DNA of 8,259 bases from Myxococcales bacterium (GCA_030622585.1 JAUXFZ010000082.1:1-8259), one strand, 5' to 3'. Shown: positions 1-6,474, counted from the first letter of the stretch. The notes: generated from the letters alone by a model not told the origin. Program-made: numbers and translations.

Positions 1-465
1 GCGAACAAGCGAACGCCCGCAAAGAAAACTCGGCCTACAAAGAAGGCGACCAAGAAGCGCGCGAGCAAGGCACCGGCCAAGAAGCGCGCGAGCAAGGCAC
101 CGGCCAAGAAGCGCGCGAGCAAGGCGCCGGCCAAGAAGCGGACGACTAGGGCTCCCAAGAACCCGAGCAGGCCAACGAGGCCCGCCAAGCCGAGAGCCAA
201 GAGAGCAGCGGCGGTGCCAGCGGCAGTGCCAGCGCCAGTGTCAGCGCCAGTGCCAGCGCCAGCGCCAGTGTCAGCGCCAGTGCCAGCGGCAGTGCCAGCG
301 CCTCCGTCCCCTCCGGCTTCGTATCTCGAGGGAGTGCCTCAGGATCATGTGGATCTCGTTTCCGGGCTTCTTCAGGTGGTTCGGGGGGCGGCGAAGGACC
401 TCAAGACACTCGTTACGCAGGCGATCGCGCTGAACCATCAGAACGACGATCCCTTCGATCGATGA
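1..465 (+). CDS. Histone H1-like basic protein, C-terminal part (5' end outside window)
   Basis: The frame is open from base 1 to the TGA at 463-465, giving 154 visible residues with no start, so the protein begins outside the window. The first ~70 residues are rich in Lys, Arg, Ala and Pro and contain three 9-residue repeats (KKRASKAPA), like eukaryotic H1 tails and bacterial H1-like proteins that bind DNA by charge. Residues ~71-105 form a Val/Ala/Pro/Ser low-complexity linker. The last ~48 residues (from SYLEGVPQ to DPFDR) are of normal composition and look like a short amphipathic helical domain that I do not recognise. The stop overlaps the next start as ATGA, so the downstream reductase is probably translationally coupled. 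A nucleoid-binding role is inferred from composition only. A GTG at 214 could be read as a start, but the Lys-rich region upstream in the same frame argues against it. Confidence 0.75.
   Translation, partial: ANKRTPAKKTRPTKKATKKRASKAPAKKRASKAPAKKRASKAPAKKRTTRAPKNPSRPTRPAKPRAKRAAAVPAAVPAPVSAPVPAPAPVSAPVPAAVPAPPSPPASYLEGVPQDHVDLVSGLLQVVRGAAKDLKTLVTQAIALNHQNDDPFDR
52..141 (+). repeat. 27-bp tandem repeat, 3.3 copies, in the basic tail
   Basis: Units lie at 52-78, 79-105 and 106-132, with a partial fourth copy at 133-141. Units 1 and 2 are identical. Unit 3 differs only at 126 (A to G, silent Ala codon). The period is nine codons, so copy-number change would lengthen or shorten the KKRASKAPA tail without a frameshift. 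Confidence 0.9.
231..290 (+). repeat. 30-bp tandem repeat, 2 copies, in the Ala/Pro/Val linker
   Basis: Bases 231-260 and 261-290 match at 29 of 30 positions; the difference is at 289. The period is ten codons and encodes an APVSAPVPAP-type linker. Shorter, related GTGCCAGCG and GTGTCAGCG pieces extend on both sides (about 214-300). Confidence 0.85.
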
Positions 466-1667
466 GCGAGATGAAGCGGATCGCCGTGGTGGGCGCATCC
501 CTGGCAGGGTTGCGTGCTGCGGAGTTCATTCGGCGCGCAAAATTCGAGGGAGAGCTCGTTTTGATTGGCGGCGAGGTGCACCCTCCCTACGATCGCCCGC
601 CGCTCTCCAAGGAAGTGCTTCGCGGGGAGCGGGAGCCAGAGCGCATCGCGCTTCGACGGCGGAGTTACGACGAGTTGAACCTACAGCTCTTGCTTGGGCA
701 GCGCGCGGTCTCGCTCGACACCGTCAAGCGCGAGATCCGGCTCGACGGCGGAACCGTGGTGTCGTTCGACGGGCTGGTCATCGCAACCGGCGGTGAGGTT
801 CGTGAGCTTCCCCATCAGCCGCGCCTCAACGGCATCTACACACTGAGGACCCTCGACGACGCACTTGCAATCCGCGCGGCATTTGCCCGCAAGCCTCGTG
901 TGGCCGTTATCGGCGCGGGATTCATTGGCGCCGAGGTCGCGGCGTCTGCCCGGCAACTCGGCCTCGACGTCACCATGATCGAGGCCCTGCAAGCCCCGCT
1001 CGCACAGAGCCTTGGTCCCCGCCTTGGACGCATCCTGCAGGAAGCTCATGAACGCCGCGGTGTTCGCGTTCTCTGCGGACGGAGGGTCGAAGGCTTTGGA
1101 GGGACCGATCGCATCGAAAGTGTGCTGCTAGACGACGGCACGAGGGTCGGGTGCGACGTCGTCGTGGTCGGCATTGGAGTGAGCCCGGCCGTATCGTGGC
1201 TCGCGGATTCCGGGATCGAGCTCGACGACGGGGTTCGATGCGATGAAACGCTGGCTTCCAATGTGCCTGGCATCGTCGCGGCTGGAGATGTCGCGAGCTG
1301 GTACAATCCGCTGTTCGAAGAGCGTATGCGGGTCGAGCACTGGACCACTGCCGTCGAGCAGGCGCGCCACGCGGTTGGCAGCCTGCTTGCCCCACCCGGC
1401 GAGGCCAAACCATTCGAGTCGGTTCCCATGTTCTGGTCCGACCAGTTCGACATCAAGATTCAGGGCGTTGGCAGGCCCAAGCCGACCGACGATCTGGTGC
1501 TCGCCGGTGGCACACCCGAAAGCGAGCAGTTCGTCGCCCTCTATGGCCGCGCCGGCCGCCTCGTCGGTGCACTGGCCTTCAATGAGCCCCCGAAGCTCGT
1601 TCAGCTCCGAGCGTTGATCGGCAAGCGAGGAGGGATTGACGAGGCGCTGAAGATCGCCGAGTCGTAG
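462..1667 (+). CDS. FAD-dependent ferredoxin/rubredoxin reductase-type oxidoreductase
   Basis: The 401-residue protein has the domain order of the BphA4/putidaredoxin-reductase family of NAD(P)H-dependent ferredoxin reductases. An N-terminal FAD Rossmann motif (G11ASLAG16) is followed by the family signature PPYDRPPLSKEVL (41-53, Lys50). The central NAD(P)-binding motif is G151AGFIG156. A second FAD contact is AAGD (273-276), followed by MRVEHWTTAVEQA. A C-terminal reductase domain begins near PMFWSDQFDIKIQ (322-334). No CxxC redox disulfide is visible, as expected for this family, which passes electrons through FAD to a ferredoxin or rubredoxin. The length is normal. The start at 462 forms an ATGA overlap with the upstream gene. 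ATG 471 is an alternative, with a GAG a few bases upstream and a product starting MKRIAVV. The electron partner is not in the window, so the physiological substrate is unknown. Confidence 0.9.
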   Translation: MSEMKRIAVVGASLAGLRAAEFIRRAKFEGELVLIGGEVHPPYDRPPLSKEVLRGEREPERIALRRRSYDELNLQLLLGQRAVSLDTVKREIRLDGGTVVSFDGLVIATGGEVRELPHQPRLNGIYTLRTLDDALAIRAAFARKPRVAVIGAGFIGAEVAASARQLGLDVTMIEALQAPLAQSLGPRLGRILQEAHERRGVRVLCGRRVEGFGGTDRIESVLLDDGTRVGCDVVVVGIGVSPAVSWLADSGIELDDGVRCDETLASNVPGIVAAGDVASWYNPLFEERMRVEHWTTAVEQARHAVGSLLAPPGEAKPFESVPMFWSDQFDIKIQGVGRPKPTDDLVLAGGTPESEQFVALYGRAGRLVGALAFNEPPKLVQLRALIGKRGGIDEALKIAES

Positions 1668-1701
1668 CCCTTGGTTCTGGGCGCCACCACAGATTGGCAG
1701 A

Positions 1702-1714
1702 CGCAAGAAATGCG
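1702..1714. promoter_or_regulatory. Candidate activator site A1 (CGCA-N5-TGCG dyad)
   Basis: A perfect 4+4 dyad, CGCA-AGAAA-TGCG, is centred at 1708, about 106 bases upstream of the predicted sigma54 start point. That is a usual enhancer distance for NtrC-type activators. The same dyad type occurs in the other control region of this cluster (6432-6444). The proposed ligand is the NtrC-type regulator encoded at 4919-3498; this is an inference. Confidence 0.45.
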
Positions 1715-1730
1715 CGCTTCGAGCTTTGCC

Positions 1731-1743
1731 CGCAACGGTTGCT
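1731..1743. promoter_or_regulatory. Candidate activator site A2 (CGCA-N5-TGCT dyad)
   Basis: CGCA-ACGGT-TGCT is centred at 1737, 29 bases from site A1 and about 77 bases upstream of the predicted start point. Its inner 11 bases (GCAAC-G-GTTGC) are a perfect palindrome. Near-three-turn spacing between two similar dyads is what paired NtrC-type dimers would need. Confidence 0.42.
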
Positions 1744-1787
1744 GGAGGCCTAGCGCACGAACGCGTCCTGTGCTGGGATTTCCTGCA

Positions 1788-1803
1788 TGGCACGTCCCTT
1801 GCT
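1788..1803 (+). promoter_or_regulatory. Sigma54 (RpoN) promoter P1, full consensus
   Basis: TGGCACG-TCCC-TTGCT matches the sigma54 -24/-12 consensus TGGCACGNNNNTTGCW at every defined base, with the required ten bases between the invariant GG (1789-1790) and GC (1801-1802). The predicted start is near 1814, about ten bases before ATG 1824. It lies in a gap and points at the USP gene and the globin kinase. An NtrC-type sigma54 activator is encoded in the same cluster. Confidence 0.88.
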
Positions 1804-1823
1804 GTAGCGGGGCCCGAGCTTTG

Positions 1824-2291
1824 ATGAAGACCATGGCGTCGACGATCCTCGCGGTCACCGATCTGACGTCCGCGAGCTACCAGCTCGTGGGGTTTGCTGC
1901 GTTCATCGCGGGCACCGCGGGCGGGGAGGTGATCTTGGTTTCCAGCTATGGGGCTGGCGGCGGCCGCGCCTCCGAGCTTCCTGACCAGGTCGAGGCCAAG
2001 CTTCGGCAAGAGGGGCAACTTCTCGAGAGCCAACGGCAGTGGTGCGCCGATCGTGGCGTCCGCTGTCGGGCCGAGCTTTACGAAGAAGGGCTCTGGCCGG
2101 ACTACGTGTTGCAGAGCGCGGAGCGTTCGAGGGTGGACCTGATCTTGGTCGGTTTCCAGCCGCTGGCGGGCGCCGATCGCTTGGACACCGATCAGATCAA
2201 CAGACTCGCCAAGGATGCCCCTTGTCCGGTCAGCATGGTCCGGCTGCCTCCACTTTCGGCCTTTTATGCCCCGGCAGCACCAGGGCCTTGA
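1824..2291 (+). CDS. Small universal stress protein (single UspA domain, degenerate nucleotide site)
   Basis: This 155-residue protein has UspA fold features: an N-terminal beta strand (STILAVTDLTSASY, residues 6-19), a second strand (GEVILVSSYG), a long Arg/Glu/Gln-rich helix region, VDLILVGFQPLAG (104-116) and the C-terminal DAPCPVSMVR (131-140), the usual place of the ending APCPVLVVR. The canonical ATP loop G-x2-G-x9-G-S/T is not intact: after VGFQPLAG the Gly-Ser is replaced by LDTDQ (120-124), suggesting a non-ATP-binding USP. The start is set at ATG 1824, just after sigma54 promoter P1. ATG 1833 (MASTILAV) is a close alternative. The open frame upstream to 1671 has no USP similarity and contains the promoter, so it is excluded. 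The gap to the kinase start is 31 bases, suggesting one operon. Its role in stress or dormancy is inferred from family and context. Confidence 0.85.
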   Translation: MKTMASTILAVTDLTSASYQLVGFAAFIAGTAGGEVILVSSYGAGGGRASELPDQVEAKLRQEGQLLESQRQWCADRGVRCRAELYEEGLWPDYVLQSAERSRVDLILVGFQPLAGADRLDTDQINRLAKDAPCPVSMVRLPPLSAFYAPAAPGP

Positions 2292-2322
2292 CACAGAGGA
2301 CGTAATTTTTTAGCCAGGCGTG

Positions 2323-3501
2323 ATGACCGACGCCAGTTTGCTGCCCACGATGAAGGAGTACGTGGGGTTTGACGCCGAGACCGCCCGCCGCTTGCAGGTG
2401 ATGGGGGCACGGATCCAGCCGTATCATGCCCGTATCGTCGATCGATTCTATCAGTCGATTCTGGACGACCCGGGCGCGCGGGCGGTCCTGCGGAGCGAGG
2501 CTCAGATCGCGCGACTCAAGGGTTCCTTGGTGCAGTGGCTCGAAGGGCTGTTCAGCGGGCTCTATGACGAGCGCTATTTCGAGAAGCGCGCACGAATCGG
2601 CCGCATGCATGTGAAGGTCGGCCTGGAACAGCGCTACATGCTCGCGGCCATGAACGTCGTTCGTATCGGGCTCCATCAAGCCTTGTCGGACAGCGCGGAC
2701 GATGGACTCGGGACGTTCGCGAATCACGTCGCACTCGACCAGATCTGCGACATCGAGCTCGCGATCATGCTCGAGACCTACCGAGAGGACTACGTGCTCA
2801 AGAAGACAGCCGAAGCAGAGTCGCTTGCCGTAATGGGCAGGCTGACGGCCGGCCTGGCCCACGAAGTGCGAAATCCCCTCAACGCAGCCCAACTGCAGCT
2901 CGAGGTCCTTCGGCGCACGGCGGCTCGTGTCGAAGACGAGGCGATACGCCGCAAGATCGAGAGGCGCACCAACGTGGTTCAGGATGAGCTCCGAAGACTG
3001 TCTCTCCTGCTCGACGATTTCCTCAACTTAGCAAGGGCGCGCAGTCTCGATCCGGTTCGGTGTGAGGCCCGTACTCTCCTCGAGGAGGTCGTAGAGCTTC
3101 GGCGTCCCGAGATTGAGCTTCAGGGCATCGAGTTCATCGAGGACATCGACACGAGGTGCGTGCTCGTTGCGGAGCGAGACCGCCTCAAGCAAGTCGTCAA
3201 CAACCTGATCACGAACGCGGTCGAAGCGGTCGCCGACTGCCCTGAGTCGACCATCCGGATCCAGAGTCGAAGGCTCAGCGACGGCAGCTGGGAAGTCGTC
3301 GTGACCGACAACGGGCCTGGGGTCACCCCGGAAGTGGCGGAGCGGGCTTTCGAGTCGTTTGTCACCACCAAGGAGGCGGGTACCGGTCTCGGACTAGCGA
3401 TCGTCAAGCGAATCGTAGACCTGCATGGGGGCGGGGCACAGTTGACCCCCCTTTCCGAGGGCGGCACGCGTGCGTCGTTTTGGATCCCGACAGCGCCTTA
3501 G
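2323..3501 (+). CDS. Globin-coupled heme-sensor histidine kinase (NtrB-like transmitter)
   Basis: The 392-residue protein has no membrane segment, so it is cytoplasmic. Residues ~10-155 form a protoglobin/globin-coupled-sensor domain. The motif RIGRMHVKVGLEQRYMLAAMN supplies the expected proximal heme ligand His96, and the RFYQSIL segment has Tyr43 at the usual distal ligand position. The kinase follows: H box GLAHEVRNPLNAAQ with phospho-acceptor His180, N box NNLITNAVEAV (293-303), G1 DNGPGV (329-334), F box FESFVTT and G2 GTGLGLAI (353-360). The layout and key residues closely match AfGcHK of Anaeromyxobacter (Tyr45, His99 and His183), a known O2-responsive kinase. O2 is therefore the likely ligand; NO or CO are possible. 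The ATG at 2323 has AGG four bases upstream; GTG 2320 would add one Met. The gene is probably cotranscribed with the upstream USP from P1. Its stop interlocks with that of the convergent regulator, the likely partner. Confidence 0.93.
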   Translation: MTDASLLPTMKEYVGFDAETARRLQVMGARIQPYHARIVDRFYQSILDDPGARAVLRSEAQIARLKGSLVQWLEGLFSGLYDERYFEKRARIGRMHVKVGLEQRYMLAAMNVVRIGLHQALSDSADDGLGTFANHVALDQICDIELAIMLETYREDYVLKKTAEAESLAVMGRLTAGLAHEVRNPLNAAQLQLEVLRRTAARVEDEAIRRKIERRTNVVQDELRRLSLLLDDFLNLARARSLDPVRCEARTLLEEVVELRRPEIELQGIEFIEDIDTRCVLVAERDRLKQVVNNLITNAVEAVADCPESTIRIQSRRLSDGSWEVVVTDNGPGVTPEVAERAFESFVTTKEAGTGLGLAIVKRIVDLHGGGAQLTPLSEGGTRASFWIPTAP

Positions 3502-4919
3502 TCGACGATCGCGGATTGGTAGCCCCATTCCTTCACGCGGTACTGGATCTTCCGCTGGCTGATGCCGAGGATTTCCGCCGCCCTCGCGGTGGAGCCGTCG
3601 ACCGCGTCCAGCGTTCGAAGAATCGCCACCCGTTCGAGCTCGCACATCGTGATACCGGGAATTAGCGCCATCACCGAGCCGTTCTGCAGGTCGCCGTGCG
3701 CGGAGGTCGGCAGGTCGTCCCGTTCGATGACATCACCCTCGCACATGACCACCGCACGTTCGATCGCGTTCTCGAGCTCGCGAACGTTGCCGGGCCACGG
3801 GTAGATCATCAGGTGCTGCAGCGCTTGTTCATCCAAGGCCGGGACTGAGCGTTCGTTCTCGGCGGCATACTTACGAAGGAAAGAGGAAGCCAGCAGAGGG
3901 ATGTCGCTCCGGCGTACGCGAAGCGGAGGTACGTCGAGCTGAACGACCTTCAGGCGGTAGAAGAGGTCTTCACGGAACCGGCCATCCTCCACGCGCTGCG
4001 TCAGCTCACGGTTCGTGGCTGCGACGACCCGAACATTGACCTTCAAGGTTTCGTTGCCGCCGACCCGCTCGAACTCCCGCTCCTGTAGGAAGCGAAGGAG
4101 TTTGATTTGGACGCTCATCGGGATCTCGCTCACCTCGTCGAGAAAGAGCGTGCCTCCATCGGCTTGCTTGAAGCGCCCCTCACGCCGCGCCATCGCGCCG
4201 GTGAAGGAGCCACGTTCATGCCCGAACAGCTCGGACTCGAGCAGGGTCTCACTCAAGGAAGCGCAGTTCAGGCGAATGAACGGCTTGTCCTTTCGCGAAG
4301 AGTTCTGGTGGATCGCCGCCGCGATGAGTTCCTTGCCCGTCCCTGTTTCGCCGTGAATGAGCACTGTGGCGCGGCTCCGTGCGACTTGCGCGACGTTCTT
4401 CATCAATCGTTGCATGGAAGGATGCTCGCCTAGGATATTCCCGAACTGGAACCGATCGTCCACGCGCTGACGGAGCTGGGCCGCCTCGCGGGACAGCCGC
4501 GTTCGTTCTAGCGCCCGGTCCACGATGGCGATGACCGCGTCCAACTCGAGCGGCTTGGTCAGGTAGCTCTCTGCTCCGAGCTTGATGGCTTGGACCGCGG
4601 TATCGATCGTTGCGAACGCCGTCATTACGATGAACGACGTGTGGGACGACATCGGGCGCCCGTGTTCGATCAACGCCAACCCATCCATCCCGGGCATCTT
4701 TAGATCCGTAAGAACCACGTCGGGGTCGACATGCTCCATTTGCAGGAGGGCCGTGCGTCCGTCAGCGGCGGTGCTCACCGAGTAGCCCGCATCGTCCATG
4801 AGCTCTGCGAGCGCGTTTCTCGCGTTCGCTTCGTCATCGACGATGAGCACATGGCCCTTGGAACCGTCTCTCTTCGTCTTAGGAAACTCGGACGCGATAT
4901 CTGTAGCTGTCATTACCAT
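3498..4919 (-). CDS. NtrC-family sigma54-dependent response regulator
   Basis: The 473-residue protein has three domains. The receiver (residues ~22-140) has acidic pocket Asp28/Asp29, phospho-acceptor Asp72 (VVLTDLKMPG), Thr100 and Lys122. The AAA+ domain (~160-395) has Walker A GETGTGKE (190-197), the sigma54-contact loop as GSFTGA (237-242), Walker B LFLDE (Asp261, Glu262), the arginine-finger region GRFREDLFYR and sensor II WPGNVREL. A Fis-type helix-turn-helix (ARAAEILGISQRKIQYRVKE, ~445-464) closes it. All residues needed for phosphorylation, ATP hydrolysis and sigma54 activation are present. The start is uncertain: ATG 4919 lies one base after the upstream gene's TGA, ATG 4913 is two codons later, and TTG 4943 would overlap that gene. 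The gene follows the acyltransferase in one operon and meets the globin kinase tail to tail. It is the obvious activator for the sigma54 promoters in this window. Confidence 0.93.
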   Translation of the reverse strand: MVMTATDIASEFPKTKRDGSKGHVLIVDDEANARNALAELMDDAGYSVSTAADGRTALLQMEHVDPDVVLTDLKMPGMDGLALIEHGRPMSSHTSFIVMTAFATIDTAVQAIKLGAESYLTKPLELDAVIAIVDRALERTRLSREAAQLRQRVDDRFQFGNILGEHPSMQRLMKNVAQVARSRATVLIHGETGTGKELIAAAIHQNSSRKDKPFIRLNCASLSETLLESELFGHERGSFTGAMARREGRFKQADGGTLFLDEVSEIPMSVQIKLLRFLQEREFERVGGNETLKVNVRVVAATNRELTQRVEDGRFREDLFYRLKVVQLDVPPLRVRRSDIPLLASSFLRKYAAENERSVPALDEQALQHLMIYPWPGNVRELENAIERAVVMCEGDVIERDDLPTSAHGDLQNGSVMALIPGITMCELERVAILRTLDAVDGSTARAAEILGISQRKIQYRVKEWGYQSAIVD

Positions 4920-4920
4920 T

Positions 4921-6348
4921 TCACTTTGTAGCTGTCGTGCCAACCGCGGGCACTTGGGTTTGTAAGCGGCGCGCGGCGAGTTCCTTGTACTCGTCGAAGG
5001 ACGCGCGGAGGTCCTCTACGAATTCGTGCACGTCGGGGAAGGACTCCCAGTCGGCATTGAACCCCCAGTGCATCCCCCCGTTGTAGCTGAAGAGCGCGAT
5101 GCCGAGGTTCTGGTTCTGCATCAGTGGCACCATCGGATAGATGGCCTTCATCTGCGCACCGAGCATGTAGAGCGGGAATGGCGGGCCTGGGACGTTAGTG
5201 ATGATCAGGTTGTACGTACGCAGACGCATGGCAGCTCGGTAGAGCTCCGACACGAGACGTTTAGTCGTGAGATCGGCGACCTCTTCGATGAGCTCCGTCC
5301 CACCGGTTTGGTTCGATTCCTTCTTCAAGCGTGTCGTCACTCGAATGACCTTTTTCAGTCGTTCGATGGGGTCGCGTTCGGTCACGGGGAGGTCCGCGAG
5401 CAGCATGGCTACGTGATTTCCGACAGACAGGCCGTCGGCTTTTCTGGTGTTGACGGGCAGAACGGTGCGGAACCCTTCCATCGAGTCGACGTCCGAGCCC
5501 CGGCGCTGAAGGAAGCGTCGCACCGCGCCAGTCGTCGCAGCGACCACCACGTCGTTGATCGTGCCGCCGAGCGACTTCTTGATCGCCTTGACTTCGTCGA
5601 GCTCGAAGGAGGTCCAGTCGAACCGGCGGTAGGGGCTGATGTCGTTTTCCGTAAAAGGCGTTCTCGGAGCTGGTTTCATTCCGGAGCGAAGCACGCTCGA
5701 TAGCCCCTGGAAGTTCTCGCGAACGCGGGGCATGAAGTGGCTGAGCTTGCGAAGGCCATCGACTCGGTGGGTCGTTTCGTTCAGGACGAGTTGCGCACGG
5801 CTAGGCGCAGGGCGTGGCCGCCATTCGTGAGGTTCGCGCTCCGCGGCGTCGGGGCTCATTTGCAGCAAGGCTTCGAGGAGTTGAACGCCGGCAACACCGT
5901 CGACCATGCAGTGATGGACCTTGATGATGAGTGCGAAGGTGTCGTTCTCGACGCCTTCGACGACCCAGAACTCCCACAATGGCCGGCTTCGATCGAGGTG
6001 TTGCGAGAATAGCCTACCGACCAAGCGCTTGAGGGAGCGCTCGTCGCCGGGAAGCGGCAACCGCGTGTGGCGCAGGTGGAAGTGCATGTCGAAGCGCTCG
6101 TCGTCGACCCAGACTGGGTGCCCAAATGCAGGTGTCCATTCCACCCGCTGTCGGTAGCGGGGAATCGAATCCAGCGCCGCCTCGGTGTATCTGGAGAGGC
6201 GCTCGATATCGAGGCCTCCGTGCTCCAGCGTTAGAGGCTTGGCGTCGAAAATGAGCGCGGCACCCACGTGCATGGGTGCAGACTTGCTCTCCACATCCAG
6301 GAAGGTCGCGTCGAGGGCGCTCAGACGTTCGTAGAAGGTGTCCGGCAT
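4921..6348 (-). CDS. WS/DGAT-family acyltransferase (wax ester synthase / diacylglycerol acyltransferase)
   Basis: The 475-residue protein begins MPDTFYERLSALDATFLDVES, typical of bacterial WS/DGATs, which transfer acyl groups from acyl-CoA to alcohols or diacylglycerol to make storage wax esters or triacylglycerol. The catalytic HHxxxDG motif is intact as HHCMVDG (His145, His146, Asp150). PLWEFW (123-128), NDVVVA (265-270), SVGNHVAMLLADLPV (308-322) and the C-terminal ITNVPGPPFPLYMLG (383-397) with the GIALFSYNGG region mark both halves of the family. Length is normal. The ATG at 6348 is chosen because the family N-terminus starts there and a candidate sigma54 promoter ends just upstream; the open frame extends to 6396 without similarity. 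Its TGA is one base before the regulator ATG, implying translational coupling. Substrate preference cannot be read from sequence. Confidence 0.93.
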   Translation of the reverse strand: MPDTFYERLSALDATFLDVESKSAPMHVGAALIFDAKPLTLEHGGLDIERLSRYTEAALDSIPRYRQRVEWTPAFGHPVWVDDERFDMHFHLRHTRLPLPGDERSLKRLVGRLFSQHLDRSRPLWEFWVVEGVENDTFALIIKVHHCMVDGVAGVQLLEALLQMSPDAAEREPHEWRPRPAPSRAQLVLNETTHRVDGLRKLSHFMPRVRENFQGLSSVLRSGMKPAPRTPFTENDISPYRRFDWTSFELDEVKAIKKSLGGTINDVVVAATTGAVRRFLQRRGSDVDSMEGFRTVLPVNTRKADGLSVGNHVAMLLADLPVTERDPIERLKKVIRVTTRLKKESNQTGGTELIEEVADLTTKRLVSELYRAAMRLRTYNLIITNVPGPPFPLYMLGAQMKAIYPMVPLMQNQNLGIALFSYNGGMHWGFNADWESFPDVHEFVEDLRASFDEYKELAARRLQTQVPAVGTTATK

Positions 6349-6363
6349 GGTGCTGCGACTACA

Positions 6364-6379
6364 AGCAAAATGTGGGCCC
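6364..6379 (-). promoter_or_regulatory. Candidate sigma54 promoter P3 for the WS/DGAT-regulator operon
   Basis: On the minus strand the sequence reads TTGGGCCCACATTTTGCTT. The invariant GG (6378-6377) and GC (6366-6365) are ten bases apart, and the -12 box TTGCT is perfect. The -24 box is imperfect (GGGCCC for TGGCAC). The predicted start is near 6353, about five bases before ATG 6348. Two dyads lie about 85 and 115 bases upstream of it, similar to the 77 and 106 seen at P1. Confidence 0.45.
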
Positions 6380-6431
6380 AATGACGTTGCGGCCAATAGC
6401 TAGATAGTTGAGGCAAAAGACAGTTCGTTGG

Positions 6432-6444
6432 CGCAAAGTCTGCG
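6432..6444. promoter_or_regulatory. Candidate activator site B1 (CGCA-N5-TGCG dyad)
   Basis: CGCA-AAGTC-TGCG is centred at 6438, the same perfect 4+4 dyad with five-base spacer as site A1 at 1702-1714. It is about 85 bases upstream of the predicted P3 start and about 207 upstream of the P2 start, so it could serve both promoters. Confidence 0.45.
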
Positions 6445-6461
6445 GGCGGCATTTCAGGAGA

Positions 6462-6474
6462 TGCAGAATATGCG
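6462..6474. promoter_or_regulatory. Candidate activator site B2 (TGCA-N5-TGCG dyad)
   Basis: TGCA-GAATA-TGCG is centred at 6468, 30 bases from B1, repeating the 29-base spacing of A1 and A2. Its core GCA-N5-TGC is intact, with one outer mismatch. It sits about 115 bases upstream of the predicted P3 start and 177 upstream of the P2 start. Confidence 0.4.

Noticed and set aside
52..141. Regular short direct repeats that could suggest a CRISPR array
   Set aside because: The units abut without spacers, keep codon phase and encode a repeated KKRASKAPA motif, so they are a coding minisatellite.
1671..1823. In-frame upstream extension of the small USP by 51 residues
   Set aside because: The extension has no USP similarity, is rich in Trp/Cys/Arg, and contains the sigma54 promoter and both dyads; ATG 1824 fits the family N-terminus.
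1128..2294. Long minus-strand open frame (388 codons) across the reductase and USP genes
   Set aside because: It is antisense to two well-supported genes, has no recognisable motif, and reads as low-complexity Arg/Ala/Gly-rich sequence typical of GC-rich shadow frames.
2288..2313. TTGACA followed by an AT-rich stretch before the kinase, resembling a sigma70 promoter
   Set aside because: The only -10-like sequence (TAATTT at 2303) is nine bases away, far short of 16-18; at correct spacing the bases are TAGCCA. The hexamer also overlaps the USP stop.
5026..5703. 225-codon plus-strand open frame inside the WS/DGAT gene
   Set aside because: It is antisense to a gene with an intact catalytic motif and full family length, and shows no domain of its own.
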